A stretch of DNA of 64,000 nucleotides from UBA7446 sp965656545 (lineage in GTDB: Bacteria; Bacteroidota; Bacteroidia; Flavobacteriales; Flavobacteriaceae): the NCBI GenBank assembly GCA_965656545.1, contig CBFHKZ010000005.1, forward strand, positions 1 to 64,000, written 5' to 3'. Position 1 is the stretch's first letter; every line of letters starts with the position of its first letter. The notes beneath the pieces were generated by a model. That model was not told the origin of the DNA and did no database searches. It saw only the letters and a list, made by a program, of their open reading frames with translations. This document shows positions 15,858 through 23,335 of the stretch, piece by piece. Made by a program: the position numbers and the translations under genes.

Positions 15858-17267
15858 TTATTTCATCAACTTCTTGGTTATTTCGCTGTCGCCTACTTGT
15901 AGCGAAAGCATATACACGCCCTGCTGAAGGTCAGCGGTATCTAGTGTAAATACGGCTTTGTTAGGCGTTGCACGCAGCACTTCTCTTCCTGTGAGGTCAA
16001 AGATGCTGGCATGTTGCACTTCCGAAATTCCTTCAACAGTTAGTTGGCTGCCCATAGGGTTGGGGTAGATGGCGAAGCTGTTTGAAAGGTCTTCTATTGA
16101 GGCGGTTGGGGCTTTGTAGAAATATATATTATCAACATATATTAGAGAAGCCGAACCTGCCGAGTGATCTGCTGTGACAACGAATTGATATAACTCATCA
16201 CGTGTTGTTGTGGAGGTGAGTGTGCTGATTTCAACATCCATTGACTTCCATTTCTGGACATCTGTTGAAACCAATTCATCCTTTTTTAAGAAAGTACTTG
16301 TCTCTTTTACTCCCCCCGCATGGTTTGACCATTTTGCACTCACCGTTTGACCAGTAGTGAAGGCATCCGCAACCCAATAGTCTACATGGAAATGGGTCAT
16401 TGCGGAAGCGTCTGTTGGTTGTGTATTTAAGTCAGCTCCAAAATGAGTACTACCTTTTAAATCTGCTTTAAGGACTTTGTTACTAGCTATGGTTTCTTCT
16501 GTAAAGTCTGCTTTATCCCATGTTACGTTGGTTAAACCAACAGCAGTCCCATAGGCTTCCCCATAGATGGAAATCACATCAACAGCATTTCTTGTGGGGG
16601 GTGTAGGTGGAGCAGTCGTGGGTGGGACTGGACAAGGATTACAGCTGGTACCGCCACAATCTACCCCTGTTTCATCACCGTTCATAATGCCATCGGAACA
16701 CGTTGCTCCTGATGCTACATATTTGACAGCCTTGATATTGTCTACATACATGGTAACAGCTGCAACAGGACTGTTCCAGCCATTATCAGCAGCGTTCCTG
16801 TTTGGAAATAAAGCCAGTAAATCGTAGGTGCCATTGGCGGTTTTGGTGCCATCTGATCCTGTATTAAAAGTAAATGTTAAGGTTTCCCACCCTGTGCCCC
16901 CATGTGCTTGGGTGTTTGCAGCAGCAGGTGCGGTTTTTGCGCCATCATCCTCAACCTTAGCCATTAAGGAAAAAGCGGTCGTTGAATAGACATCTATTTT
17001 CATGGTTTTATCGGTTGTGAGATCTGCGTAGCTTCCAGTTGCAAATTCAACTTTTCCGCCTTGCCAACCATTACCTGTGCTAGAGGTAACCAATTTAAAT
17101 GTTTTACCATTTGTCCCATTAGTTGCTGGGTCAGCTTCTACAGAGGCACTTCCCAGCCCTTCAAAGCCTGAAGTCGTTGGCGTGCCTTCAAAATCTTCTA
17201 AGACAGCTTGTTGCCCAACAACAAACGTAGCTGTTAAGGCAATTAAAAAAGTAAATATGTTTTTCAT
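15858..17267 (-). CDS. T9SS-exported multi-module glucan-binding-like protein (paralogue 1)
   Basis: This 469-residue protein has a Sec signal (MKNIFTFLIALTATFVVGQ). Module 1 (about 20-180) is a beta-sandwich beginning VLEDFEGTP and ending MYVDNIKAV. A Cys-rich linker with NGDETGVDCGG and CNPCP follows (about 185-220), then module 2 (about 228-385), running from AVDVISIYGEAY to YVDNIYFYK. The C-terminal T9SS type A sorting domain is at about 395-469 (FAIYPNP... ITKKLMK). No catalytic motif was found. Module 2 recurs in the two neighbouring paralogues and, importantly, in the lipoprotein at 50816-52231 within the glucan locus, so a glycan-binding role is likely. The 19-bp operator lies at 17334-17352. 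Confidence 0.85.
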   Translation of the reverse strand: MKNIFTFLIALTATFVVGQQAVLEDFEGTPTTSGFEGLGSASVEADPATNGTNGKTFKLVTSSTGNGWQGGKVEFATGSYADLTTDKTMKIDVYSTTAFSLMAKVEDDGAKTAPAAANTQAHGGTGWETLTFTFNTGSDGTKTANGTYDLLALFPNRNAADNGWNSPVAAVTMYVDNIKAVKYVASGATCSDGIMNGDETGVDCGGTSCNPCPVPPTTAPPTPPTRNAVDVISIYGEAYGTAVGLTNVTWDKADFTEETIASNKVLKADLKGSTHFGADLNTQPTDASAMTHFHVDYWVADAFTTGQTVSAKWSNHAGGVKETSTFLKKDELVSTDVQKWKSMDVEISTLTSTTTRDELYQFVVTADHSAGSASLIYVDNIYFYKAPTASIEDLSNSFAIYPNPMGSQLTVEGISEVQHASIFDLTGREVLRATPNKAVFTLDTADLQQGVYMLSLQVGDSEITKKLMK

Positions 17268-17294
17268 GATATATAGATTTAAGATTTAGATGGT

Positions 17295-17352
17295 TAAATA
17301 TATCAAGATTATATTATGATATCCTTAAAAAAACCTATACAATATCTATACA
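17295..17352 (-). promoter_or_regulatory. Promoter with 19-bp direct-repeat operator (site A)
   Basis: Read on minus, 17352-17334 is TGTATAGA-TAT-TGTATAGG: two half-sites 11 bp apart. The -7 box TATATTTA (17302-17295, one mismatch to TAnnTTTG) starts 32 bp after the operator's last base. The start codon is at 17267. The same element and spacing recur at five other promoters in the window. Confidence 0.75.
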
Positions 17353-17453
17353 TTCATATTAAAAAACGCTTTTTATTATTTAAATATTAATATTGTCTAA
17401 AAACAGATGATTTATTTAAATATATGATAATTTTCGAAACGGCTGTTTTTGTA

Positions 17454-17575
17454 CGCTCGACAAGCTCGATGTGCGCTCGGCAAGCTTGATGTGCACTTTG
17501 ACTTCGCTTAGTGTCCATGTGAACTCGGCAAGCTCGATGCGTACTAGAAAGAGTTGATTGAGCTTGCCGAAATCA
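17454..17575. repeat. GAGCTTGTCGA-type short repeat array
   Basis: Degenerate 20-bp units (GCTCGACAAGCTCGATGTGC, GCTCGGCAAGCTTGATGTGC, and later ACTCGGCAAGCTCGATGCG, then TTGAGCTTGCCGAAATC) make up this intergenic block. The same core recurs at 1105-1120, 1733-1748 and 19207-19245. With the operator and the terminator it accounts for most of the 374-bp gap; 17354-17450 is AT-rich with nothing recognised. Confidence 0.6.
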
Positions 17576-17585
17576 ACGGCATAAA

Positions 17586-17612
17586 AAAACCCCGCCTTTT
17601 TGGCGGGGTTTT
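17586..17612 (-). terminator. Terminator of paralogue 2
   Basis: AAAACCCCGCC-TTTTT-GGCGGGGTTTT is a perfect stem with A and T flanks 30 bp past the stop of the 451-aa gene. The preceding ATCAACGGCATAAAAAAACC is shared with the terminator of paralogue 3. Confidence 0.8.
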
Positions 17613-17641
17613 ATTCTAAACGTGAAATTTAGTATGGTTGG

Positions 17642-18997
17642 TTATTTTACCAATTTCGTTGTGAGTTCTTGTTCACCGGCCTTAACCGTTACCAAGTACA
17701 TGCCTTTGTTTAGGTTGTTTACGTCTAAGCTAAATGCTGCTGCATTTGGTGTAGCACGCATCACTTCGCGACCTGTAAGGTCAAAGATGCTAACAGCATC
17801 AACAACAACACCCGCACTTACGTTAAGTGTGTTTTCAACAGGGTTGGGATAGGTAACAAAATTAAACTCGTCTATATCTCCAATACTTAGTGGTGTTCCT
17901 TTGTAAAAATAAATATTATCAATATAAACAACACCTAAATTTGAAGTAATTATATATTCTCCAATTTTGTCTCTATCAGCACTATCTCCACCAGCAATGG
18001 TTAAACTAGAAAGAGGTATGTCATATGAGATCCATCCCCCTGGGTTAGGATTTGGTAAAACAGGATTTGAAGCATTAGTGGTAGAAAACTCTACTGCACT
18101 TGTCTCTTTTGGTAGTACATTAGCGTGATTGGAAAACTTGTGGTTAAAACTCTTATCTAAAGTTGCTGTTTGTGTCCAGATATCAATATGAAAATGGGTA
18201 AAACCATTCGTGTTTATTCTATTGTCAGTAAAATCAACTGCTAAGTAAGTAGCATTTTGACTTGAGGAAAAAGAAACTTTTTTTACATTATTTCCAGCAA
18301 TCGTTTCATCTGAAACAGAAGCTGAGTCCCAAGACGTTCCCCATTCGCTAATATCTATGTCTGTATATGCATCACTAAACAAAGAAATAACATCAGCTGA
18401 ATTTCTAGTTGGTGGTGTTTCTGGAGCATCTGTTGGTGCTGGGTCTGCAGGTGGAATAGCTATAAGTCCTTTAAGGTTTTTTATATAAAAAACTCTACCG
18501 TCTGGCGCTCCAAAAATATTGGCTGCTGAATCCCAATTAATATGGAGGGCAAAATCTGTATAAATACCGTTTGCTGGAACTTTACCATCCAAGCTTTTAT
18601 TAAAAGTAAGTACTAAAGTTTCCCATCCTGAACCTGTATGGTCTGAAGAAGTAACTGAAGGTGGTGCTGTACCAACCCCCTGTTGAGCTTTTGGCGCAAT
18701 CGTAATTGCAGTAGTTGAATACACATCTAACTTCATTGTCAATTGTGTGTCCGAAGTTAATTTATAAGTTTTTGTTAAAACAATGTCTACACCTTGCCAA
18801 GTCGCACCTGTACCAGCTGAAGAGCTTGTTATTTTAAGAACTTGATCTGACCCTATGGGGTCTTGTGCATACTCAGCAGTAGCTTCCCCAAATACACCCT
18901 CATATCCAGTACCATTAAAAGATTCTATGAGATCAAAAGTTTGAGAAAATGAAATTGAAGTGATTGATAGGAAAAATATTATATAAATTTTTTTCAT
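17642..18997 (-). CDS. T9SS-exported multi-module glucan-binding-like protein (paralogue 2)
   Basis: This 451-residue protein has a signal peptide (MKKIYIIFFLSITSISFSQ). Module 1 (about 20-185) runs from FDLIESFNGTGYEG to VFYIKNLKG. A Pro-rich linker (PPADPAPTDAPETPPTRN) follows, then module 2 (about 205-370, ADVISLFSDAY to YIDNIYFYKG). The T9SS sorting domain (about 378-451) is nearly identical at DNA level to that of paralogue 3, and the two also share the 3' untranslated region and terminator, so they arose by recent tandem duplication. It lacks the Cys-rich linker of the other two. No catalytic residues are recognisable. The operator is at 19051-19069. Confidence 0.85.
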   Translation of the reverse strand: MKKIYIIFFLSITSISFSQTFDLIESFNGTGYEGVFGEATAEYAQDPIGSDQVLKITSSSAGTGATWQGVDIVLTKTYKLTSDTQLTMKLDVYSTTAITIAPKAQQGVGTAPPSVTSSDHTGSGWETLVLTFNKSLDGKVPANGIYTDFALHINWDSAANIFGAPDGRVFYIKNLKGLIAIPPADPAPTDAPETPPTRNSADVISLFSDAYTDIDISEWGTSWDSASVSDETIAGNNVKKVSFSSSQNATYLAVDFTDNRINTNGFTHFHIDIWTQTATLDKSFNHKFSNHANVLPKETSAVEFSTTNASNPVLPNPNPGGWISYDIPLSSLTIAGGDSADRDKIGEYIITSNLGVVYIDNIYFYKGTPLSIGDIDEFNFVTYPNPVENTLNVSAGVVVDAVSIFDLTGREVMRATPNAAAFSLDVNNLNKGMYLVTVKAGEQELTTKLVK

Positions 18998-19010
18998 TGT
19001 TAATTGTTTG

Positions 19011-19069
19011 AATAAATAAAATGTTGTTAAATGAATTTCACGGTTTAAAAAACATACAATAAGTTTACA
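19011..19069 (-). promoter_or_regulatory. Promoter with divergent operator copy (site D)
   Basis: On minus, 19069-19051 reads TGTAAACT-TAT-TGTATGTT, the most diverged of the direct-repeat copies but with the same 11-bp period. A weak -7 box (TATTTATT, 19018-19011) begins 33 bp after it. The start codon of paralogue 2 is at 18997. Confidence 0.55.
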
Positions 19070-19089
19070 GAATCATAAAATTTTAAAAT

Positions 19090-19125
19090 CTAAAAAATAA
19101 ATAATAATGTAAATAATTGTTTCAT
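19090..19125 (-). pseudogene. Signal-peptide stub of a fourth paralogue
   Basis: This frame reads MKQLFTLLFIF then stop. It matches the start of paralogue 3 (MKQLYTFTFLLIS). The roughly 70 bp upstream, including an intact -7 box (19133-19140) and operator (19172-19190), is also near-identical to that of paralogue 3. The body of the gene is missing, so a promoter plus first codons remain from a deleted or recombined copy. The remaining DNA of the 18998-19326 gap is promoter, repeat and terminator. Confidence 0.65.
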
Positions 19126-19132
19126 AATTATT

Positions 19133-19190
19133 CAAATATATACCTATATGTTTAGTAAAATGAAAAATATAACTATACAATATGTATACA
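19133..19190 (-). promoter_or_regulatory. Orphan promoter with operator (site B)
   Basis: On minus, 19190-19172 reads TGTATACA-TAT-TGTATAGT. A perfect -7 box TATATTTG (19140-19133) begins 32 bp after it. It drives only the signal-peptide stub at 19090-19125, and perhaps reads into paralogue 2. Confidence 0.7.
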
Positions 19191-19206
19191 TTTACAACAA
19201 GACTCC

Positions 19207-19245
19207 CTCGAGTTTGTCGAGTGCTCATCGAGCTTGTCGAGTGCA
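19207..19245. repeat. GAGCTTGTCGA-type repeat
   Basis: CTCGAGTTTGTCGAGTGCTC and ATCGAGCTTGTCGAGTGCAC stand in tandem. They belong to the same family as 17454-17575 and the 98-bp repeats near 1.1 and 1.7 kb. Confidence 0.6.
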
Positions 19246-19270
19246 CATCTGGTGCAATCAACGGCATAAA

Positions 19271-19297
19271 AAAACCCTGCCATTTGGCAGGGTTTTT
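19271..19297 (-). terminator. Terminator of paralogue 3
   Basis: AAAACCCTGCC-ATTT-GGCAGGGTTTTT is a perfect GC-rich stem with A/T flanks, 30 bp beyond the stop at 19327. Confidence 0.8.
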
Positions 19298-19326
19298 ATT
19301 GTAAACATGAAATTAAGTATGATTGG

Positions 19327-21165
19327 TTATTTTACCAATTTCGTGGTTAGTTCTTGCTCACCGGCCTTAACCGATACCAAGTACAATCCTTTGTTTAAAT
19401 CAGCTACATCTAAGCTAAATGCTGTTGCATTTGGTGCAGCACGCATTACTTCGCGACCTGTAAGATCAAAGATGCTTACTTGGTCAACCGAAACACCAGC
19501 ACTTACGTTAAGCGTGTTTTCAACAGGGTTGGGGTAGGCAACAAAATTAAACCCGTCTATTTCCCCGAAACTTAGTGGAGTTCCTTTGTATACATAAATG
19601 TTATCTACGTAAATAAGGTCTAGAGTTGCTGCTGATCCAATTAAAAACTGTGCAAGTTCAGCTCTTGCATCTTTTCCTTGACCAAAAGTTGTGGTAGAGT
19701 TAGCAAATTCGTAATCAATAGAAATCCATTTTCTACTATCTTCAGCACCAACGGCATATAAGTTTTCAAAAGCATCCGTTTGCCCATTACCACCAGCGTG
19801 ATTTGACCATGTTGGTTTTAAAACCTGTCCAGCGACAAACACATCTGCAATCCAAATATCCATGTGAACATGAGTCATATCAGTAGCATCAATTATGCTC
19901 CCTAAATCAAATCCGATAAAATCGTTGAATGTAATTTTGAGGACTTCATTATTGGCAATAGTTTTTACTTCAGAGTCCGATCCACTATCCCAACCAACAT
20001 TACTTAATCCGATAGCGTCATTGTATGCCTCTCCATAAATAGAAATGACATCTGACGTATTTCTTGATGGTGGTGTTGGTGGCGCATCTGTTGGGGCAAG
20101 AGGACATGCTGGTGCTGAAGCACCGCCACAATCTACACCTGTCTCATCTCCGTCTTGGAGCCCATTTTGGTGTTGTGGTGCTGCTTCTGTTGATTTGATG
20201 TTATCAATGTAAATAGTTTGATCTACAACAGGGTCGTTCCAGCCAGTATCATCTGCTTTTCTATTTGGATATATTGCAACTTTAGTATATGTCCCATTTG
20301 CAACGTTAGTATTATCTGATGCTGTAGTAAATTTGAATATTAATGTTTCCCAACCTGACCCAGTATGGGTTTGTGTATTAGCAGCAGGAGGAGAGCTAAA
20401 TTTTCCTTCATCTTCAACCTTAGCCATAATACTTATAGCTGACGTGGCATAAACATCTACTGCAATCGTTTTATTCGTTGAAATATTTGCATAGCTTCCA
20501 GCTGCAAATAAAATTGTAGCTCCTTGCCAGGCATTACCACTTGGATTGGTGATTAATTTTAATGCCTTACCATTTGTTCCTCCAGTGGCCGGATCAGCCT
20601 CTATGGTGGCACTAGTTAGTCCTTCAAAAGGCTCTGTATTTGGGCTACCAGAAAAGTCCTCTAAAAGTACATTATTTTCCGCACCTGTAATATCTTTAAC
20701 TACCAACGAAACATTGTCAATTACTACAATTCCCGTATCAGCACCCATGTCAAATAATACACGGTGAGGAGCTGCAAAGGATGCAATAAAATCATATGTA
20801 AAGGTTTCATTAGTAGAAGATAACGTAACTGTTTCAGTTGCACTTGCATAGGGAGCTTCACTTTGTGCAATACCTGCTATAATTGTTCTAGTATTTCCCA
20901 TTGAAGTTGAAGCTTCAAAAGAAAGGGTGTATGTAGCGCCTCGAGTCAGCGAAACAAGCTGAGAAAGTTGTGTATCCCAAGGATTCCCGGCAGTTATTAC
21001 ATCTGCAAAGAAAAAATAGTTATTATTTTCTAAGCGAATCTCAGGGTCAACAGTCCAAACATTAGCAGCATTGTTTGCTTCAAAGTCTCCATCTGTTAGT
21101 AAATTCACTTGAGCTGTTAAGCAAAATGAAATTAACAAAAAAGTAAATGTATATAATTGTTTCAT
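19327..21165 (-). CDS. T9SS-exported multi-module protein with CBM4-like domain (paralogue 3)
   Basis: The protein has 612 residues from the chosen ATG at 21165, which opens a good signal peptide (MKQLYTFTFLLISFCLTAQ). A longer frame to 21228 runs back through the -7 box (21181-21188) and is rejected. An N-terminal CBM4/9-like jelly roll (about 20-160, LLTDGDFEANNAANVWTVD... VVIDNVSLV) comes first. It is followed by module 1 (about 170-325), a Cys linker with GDETGVDCGG (about 335-355), module 2 (about 370-530, SDVISIYGEAY to YVDNIYVYKG) and a T9SS sorting domain (about 540-612). CBM4 members often bind beta-1,3-glucan, which supports a laminarin-binding role. No catalytic domain is seen. The operator is at 21220-21238. 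Confidence 0.85.
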   Translation of the reverse strand: MKQLYTFTFLLISFCLTAQVNLLTDGDFEANNAANVWTVDPEIRLENNNYFFFADVITAGNPWDTQLSQLVSLTRGATYTLSFEASTSMGNTRTIIAGIAQSEAPYASATETVTLSSTNETFTYDFIASFAAPHRVLFDMGADTGIVVIDNVSLVVKDITGAENNVLLEDFSGSPNTEPFEGLTSATIEADPATGGTNGKALKLITNPSGNAWQGATILFAAGSYANISTNKTIAVDVYATSAISIMAKVEDEGKFSSPPAANTQTHTGSGWETLIFKFTTASDNTNVANGTYTKVAIYPNRKADDTGWNDPVVDQTIYIDNIKSTEAAPQHQNGLQDGDETGVDCGGASAPACPLAPTDAPPTPPSRNTSDVISIYGEAYNDAIGLSNVGWDSGSDSEVKTIANNEVLKITFNDFIGFDLGSIIDATDMTHVHMDIWIADVFVAGQVLKPTWSNHAGGNGQTDAFENLYAVGAEDSRKWISIDYEFANSTTTFGQGKDARAELAQFLIGSAATLDLIYVDNIYVYKGTPLSFGEIDGFNFVAYPNPVENTLNVSAGVSVDQVSIFDLTGREVMRAAPNATAFSLDVADLNKGLYLVSVKAGEQELTTKLVK

Positions 21166-21180
21166 AATTTTTAATTTATT

Positions 21181-21238
21181 CAAATATATACCTGCATATT
21201 GTTGAAACGAAAAATAATATCTATACAATATGTATACA
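21181..21238 (-). promoter_or_regulatory. Promoter with 19-bp direct-repeat operator (site C)
   Basis: On minus, 21238-21220 reads TGTATACA-TAT-TGTATAGA, the cleanest copy. A perfect -7 box TATATTTG (21188-21181) begins 32 bp after it. The start codon of paralogue 3 is at 21165. Confidence 0.8.
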
Positions 21239-21274
21239 TCGTAAAATATCTCAACTAGAAATACGAATATGTAA

Positions 21275-21313
21275 AAAAAGGGGGGTTTATATGGGAAGAA
21301 TGAACCCTTTTAG
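21275..21313 (-). terminator. Possible terminator of the pterin dehydratase gene
   Basis: On minus, AAAGGGTT and AACCCCCCTTTTTTT can pair across a loop of about 18 bases. It is weak but correctly placed after the stop at 21329. Confidence 0.35.
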
Positions 21314-21328
21314 CCTTGCTTTTTTAGA

Positions 21329-21622
21329 CTATTTGCAGTTCCTATACAATATACTTATGTGTTTTGCCAATGCTACATCAAGCGTAGTAACGGCGTTTTG
21401 GTCGTGGGTGCGCAATGAAATCCTGATTCGGTTGTAGCTGTTTTGCCAGTCGGGATGGTGGCCTAGTTTTTCGGCCATGTCGGCAACCTTTGACATAAAA
21501 GCAAAGGCTGTTTTAAAGTCTTTAAATACCAACTCGGTTTTGATGCATCCTGCATCCCACTGCCAATCGGCAGCATGTGCGCCAAGGGCTTCAGCAATAC
21601 TGGCCGCGGTGTGGTGTGACAT
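21329..21622 (-). CDS. 4a-hydroxytetrahydrobiopterin dehydratase (PCD/DCoH)
   Basis: This 97-residue protein is of normal family length. The PCD signature is clear: WQWDAGCIKTELVFKDFKTAFAFM, then AEKLGHHPDWQNSYNRIRISLRTHD. HH-P-W and the later histidine (LAKHI) form the active site. It dehydrates 4a-hydroxy-pterin to recycle tetrahydrobiopterin or an equivalent cofactor. The ATG at 21622 shares a base with the stop of the zinc-ribbon gene (TAATG), so translation is coupled; a longer frame to 21655 would overlap that gene and is not favoured. No aromatic hydroxylase gene lies nearby. Confidence 0.9.
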   Translation of the reverse strand: MSHHTAASIAEALGAHAADWQWDAGCIKTELVFKDFKTAFAFMSKVADMAEKLGHHPDWQNSYNRIRISLRTHDQNAVTTLDVALAKHISILYRNCK

Positions 21623-21813
21623 TAGATTTCGCAGCTCATGTCTGCGCCACAACATTGGGGCGATTTGATTTTACCCTCACACGAAGGGCATTGGGAAATT
21701 TGTACCTCACTGCCATCGTCAAGCGATAGATGACCGTTTTCTAAAGGCATGTCGCATTTCGCACAAGACGCGTTAACCGACATGCCACATTGATTGCATG
21801 CGTATGTTGCCAT
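21622..21813 (-). CDS. Small zinc-ribbon protein
   Basis: This 63-residue protein has paired cysteines throughout: CNQC (6-9), CAKC (17-20), CPSC (about 42-45) and CC (about 53-54). The layout is a double zinc ribbon. It is predicted to be a cytoplasmic metal-binding protein of unknown partner. It is translationally coupled to the pterin dehydratase (TAATG). A near-perfect -7 box (TATATTTA on minus, 21828-21835) lies 14 bp upstream, so this is the first gene of the pair. Confidence 0.75.
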   Translation of the reverse strand: MATYACNQCGMSVNASCAKCDMPLENGHLSLDDGSEVQISQCPSCEGKIKSPQCCGADMSCEI

Positions 21814-21871
21814 GATTGTTGTTTTTATAAATATACAATTTTAAGAAACACCATCTAAGCAAAATATATGG

Positions 21872-21879
21872 TAAATTTG
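21872..21879 (+). promoter_or_regulatory. -7 box of crtI, very short leader
   Basis: TAAATTTG is a perfect box whose last base is only 7 bp before the crtI ATG. The transcript should therefore start within a few bases of the start codon. Confidence 0.5.
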
Positions 21880-21886
21880 TACCTCT

Positions 21887-23335
21887 ATGAAAAAGATTGT
21901 TATTATCGGATCCGGATTCTCTTCCTTATCAGCTGCCTGCTATTTGGCAAAAAAAGGACATCAAGTACAAGTCCTCGAAAAAAACGACTCCCTAGGCGGA
22001 CGCGCCCGACAGTTTACAAAAGACGGTTTCACGTTTGACATGGGCCCATCATGGTATTGGATGCCCGATGTGTTTGAATCTTTTTTTGGTGACTTCGACA
22101 AACAAGTTTCCGATTACTACACTCTCGATCGTTTGTCGCCAGGCTATCAAGTTGTCTTTGGCAAAGACGATGTCTTTCCAGTGGAGGATAGCATAGCCAA
22201 AATTGCAGCCCGCTTTGAAAAAATTGAAGCCGGAAGTGGTGCGAAACTTACACGGTTTTTAGAAAAAGCACGTAACAATTACGACATAGCCGTCAAGGAT
22301 TTGGTGTATCGCCCGGGGGTATCGCCCCTAGAACTGGTTACGCCACAAACCGTCAAAAAAGTGGGGTTGTTTTTTACCAATATTAGAAGTCAAGTGGAAA
22401 AGCAATTCAAGAATCAAAAGCTACGCTCCTTGTTGCAGTTTCCCGTATTGTTTTTGGGCGCAAAACCCGAAAGCACTCCTGCATTCTACAATTTTATGAA
22501 TTATGCCGATTTTGGCTTGGGTACTTGGCACCCTAAAGGCGGTATGTATCAAATTGTGGATGGCATGGTTAGCTTGGGGAAATCGCTTGGCGTAAGCTAT
22601 CACACTGACCACGGGGTAGATGAAATTTTACTCCAAAATGGCAAAGCCAGTGGCGTTCGCACTAGCAATAAAACCATTGAAGCGGATGTTGTCATTTCAG
22701 GAGCAGACTACCACCATACCGAAACCTTATTACCCAAAGAAAAGCGCGCTTACAGTGAGGCCTACTGGGATAAAAAAACCTTTGCGCCTTCGTCCTTGTT
22801 GTTCTACATTGGGTTGGACAAAAAGCTCGATACGCTGGCGCATCACAACCTGTTTTTTGATGTTGATTTTGATGCCCATGCAGCCAGTATTTACGACACC
22901 CCCGAATGGCCAGACGACCCTTTGTTTTATGTTAACTTGCCATCACAAAGCGACCCACTAATGGCGCCCAAGGGCAAGGAAGCTTGCTTTATTTTGATTC
23001 CCATAGCGCCCAATCTAGAGGACACGCCCGAGTTGCGCGAAAAGTACTTTGACATGGTACTCAGCCGCATGGAAGCGTTGACCGACACCGAAATAAAATC
23101 ACATATTTTATTCAATGAATCCTTTTGTGTCAAAGAGTTTAAAGAGGTATACAATTCCTATAAAGGCAATGCCTATGGGATGGCCAACACCTTGTTGCAG
23201 ACCGCATTCTTACGACCCAAGATGAAGAGTAAAACCGTTGATGGACTGTATTTTACGGGACAACTTACCGTTCCTGGCCCTGGCGTTCCGCCCGCACTAA
23301 TCTCGGGTAAAATAGTAGCTGATTTTATTGAATGA
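21887..23335 (+). CDS. crtI: Phytoene desaturase
   Basis: This 482-residue FAD enzyme of the CrtI family has an N-terminal dinucleotide-binding motif (IIGSGFSSLSAACYLAKKGHQVQVLEKN), the GGRARQFTKDGFTFDMGPSWYWMPD segment typical of flavobacterial CrtI, and the C-terminal FAD contact LYFTGQLTVPGPGVPPALISGK. It converts phytoene to lycopene at the inner membrane. No crtB, crtY or crtZ lies nearby. Instead the next gene, a glycosyltransferase, overlaps its stop by 4 bp (ATGA). The second desaturase-like gene at 31995 carries the later pathway step. Confidence 0.9.
   Translation: MKKIVIIGSGFSSLSAACYLAKKGHQVQVLEKNDSLGGRARQFTKDGFTFDMGPSWYWMPDVFESFFGDFDKQVSDYYTLDRLSPGYQVVFGKDDVFPVEDSIAKIAARFEKIEAGSGAKLTRFLEKARNNYDIAVKDLVYRPGVSPLELVTPQTVKKVGLFFTNIRSQVEKQFKNQKLRSLLQFPVLFLGAKPESTPAFYNFMNYADFGLGTWHPKGGMYQIVDGMVSLGKSLGVSYHTDHGVDEILLQNGKASGVRTSNKTIEADVVISGADYHHTETLLPKEKRAYSEAYWDKKTFAPSSLLFYIGLDKKLDTLAHHNLFFDVDFDAHAASIYDTPEWPDDPLFYVNLPSQSDPLMAPKGKEACFILIPIAPNLEDTPELREKYFDMVLSRMEALTDTEIKSHILFNESFCVKEFKEVYNSYKGNAYGMANTLLQTAFLRPKMKSKTVDGLYFTGQLTVPGPGVPPALISGKIVADFIE

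Noticed and set aside
19073..19267. Open frame of 64 codons on minus between paralogues 2 and 3
   Set aside because: It runs through an operator, a -7 box and repeats in a frame different from the signal-peptide stub; composition is AT-rich and not protein-like.
21340..21357. Half operator-like sequence ctatacaatatac in the pterin dehydratase gene
   Set aside because: It lies in the last coding codons, has only one good half-site and no -7 box at 32-33 bp; treated as chance.
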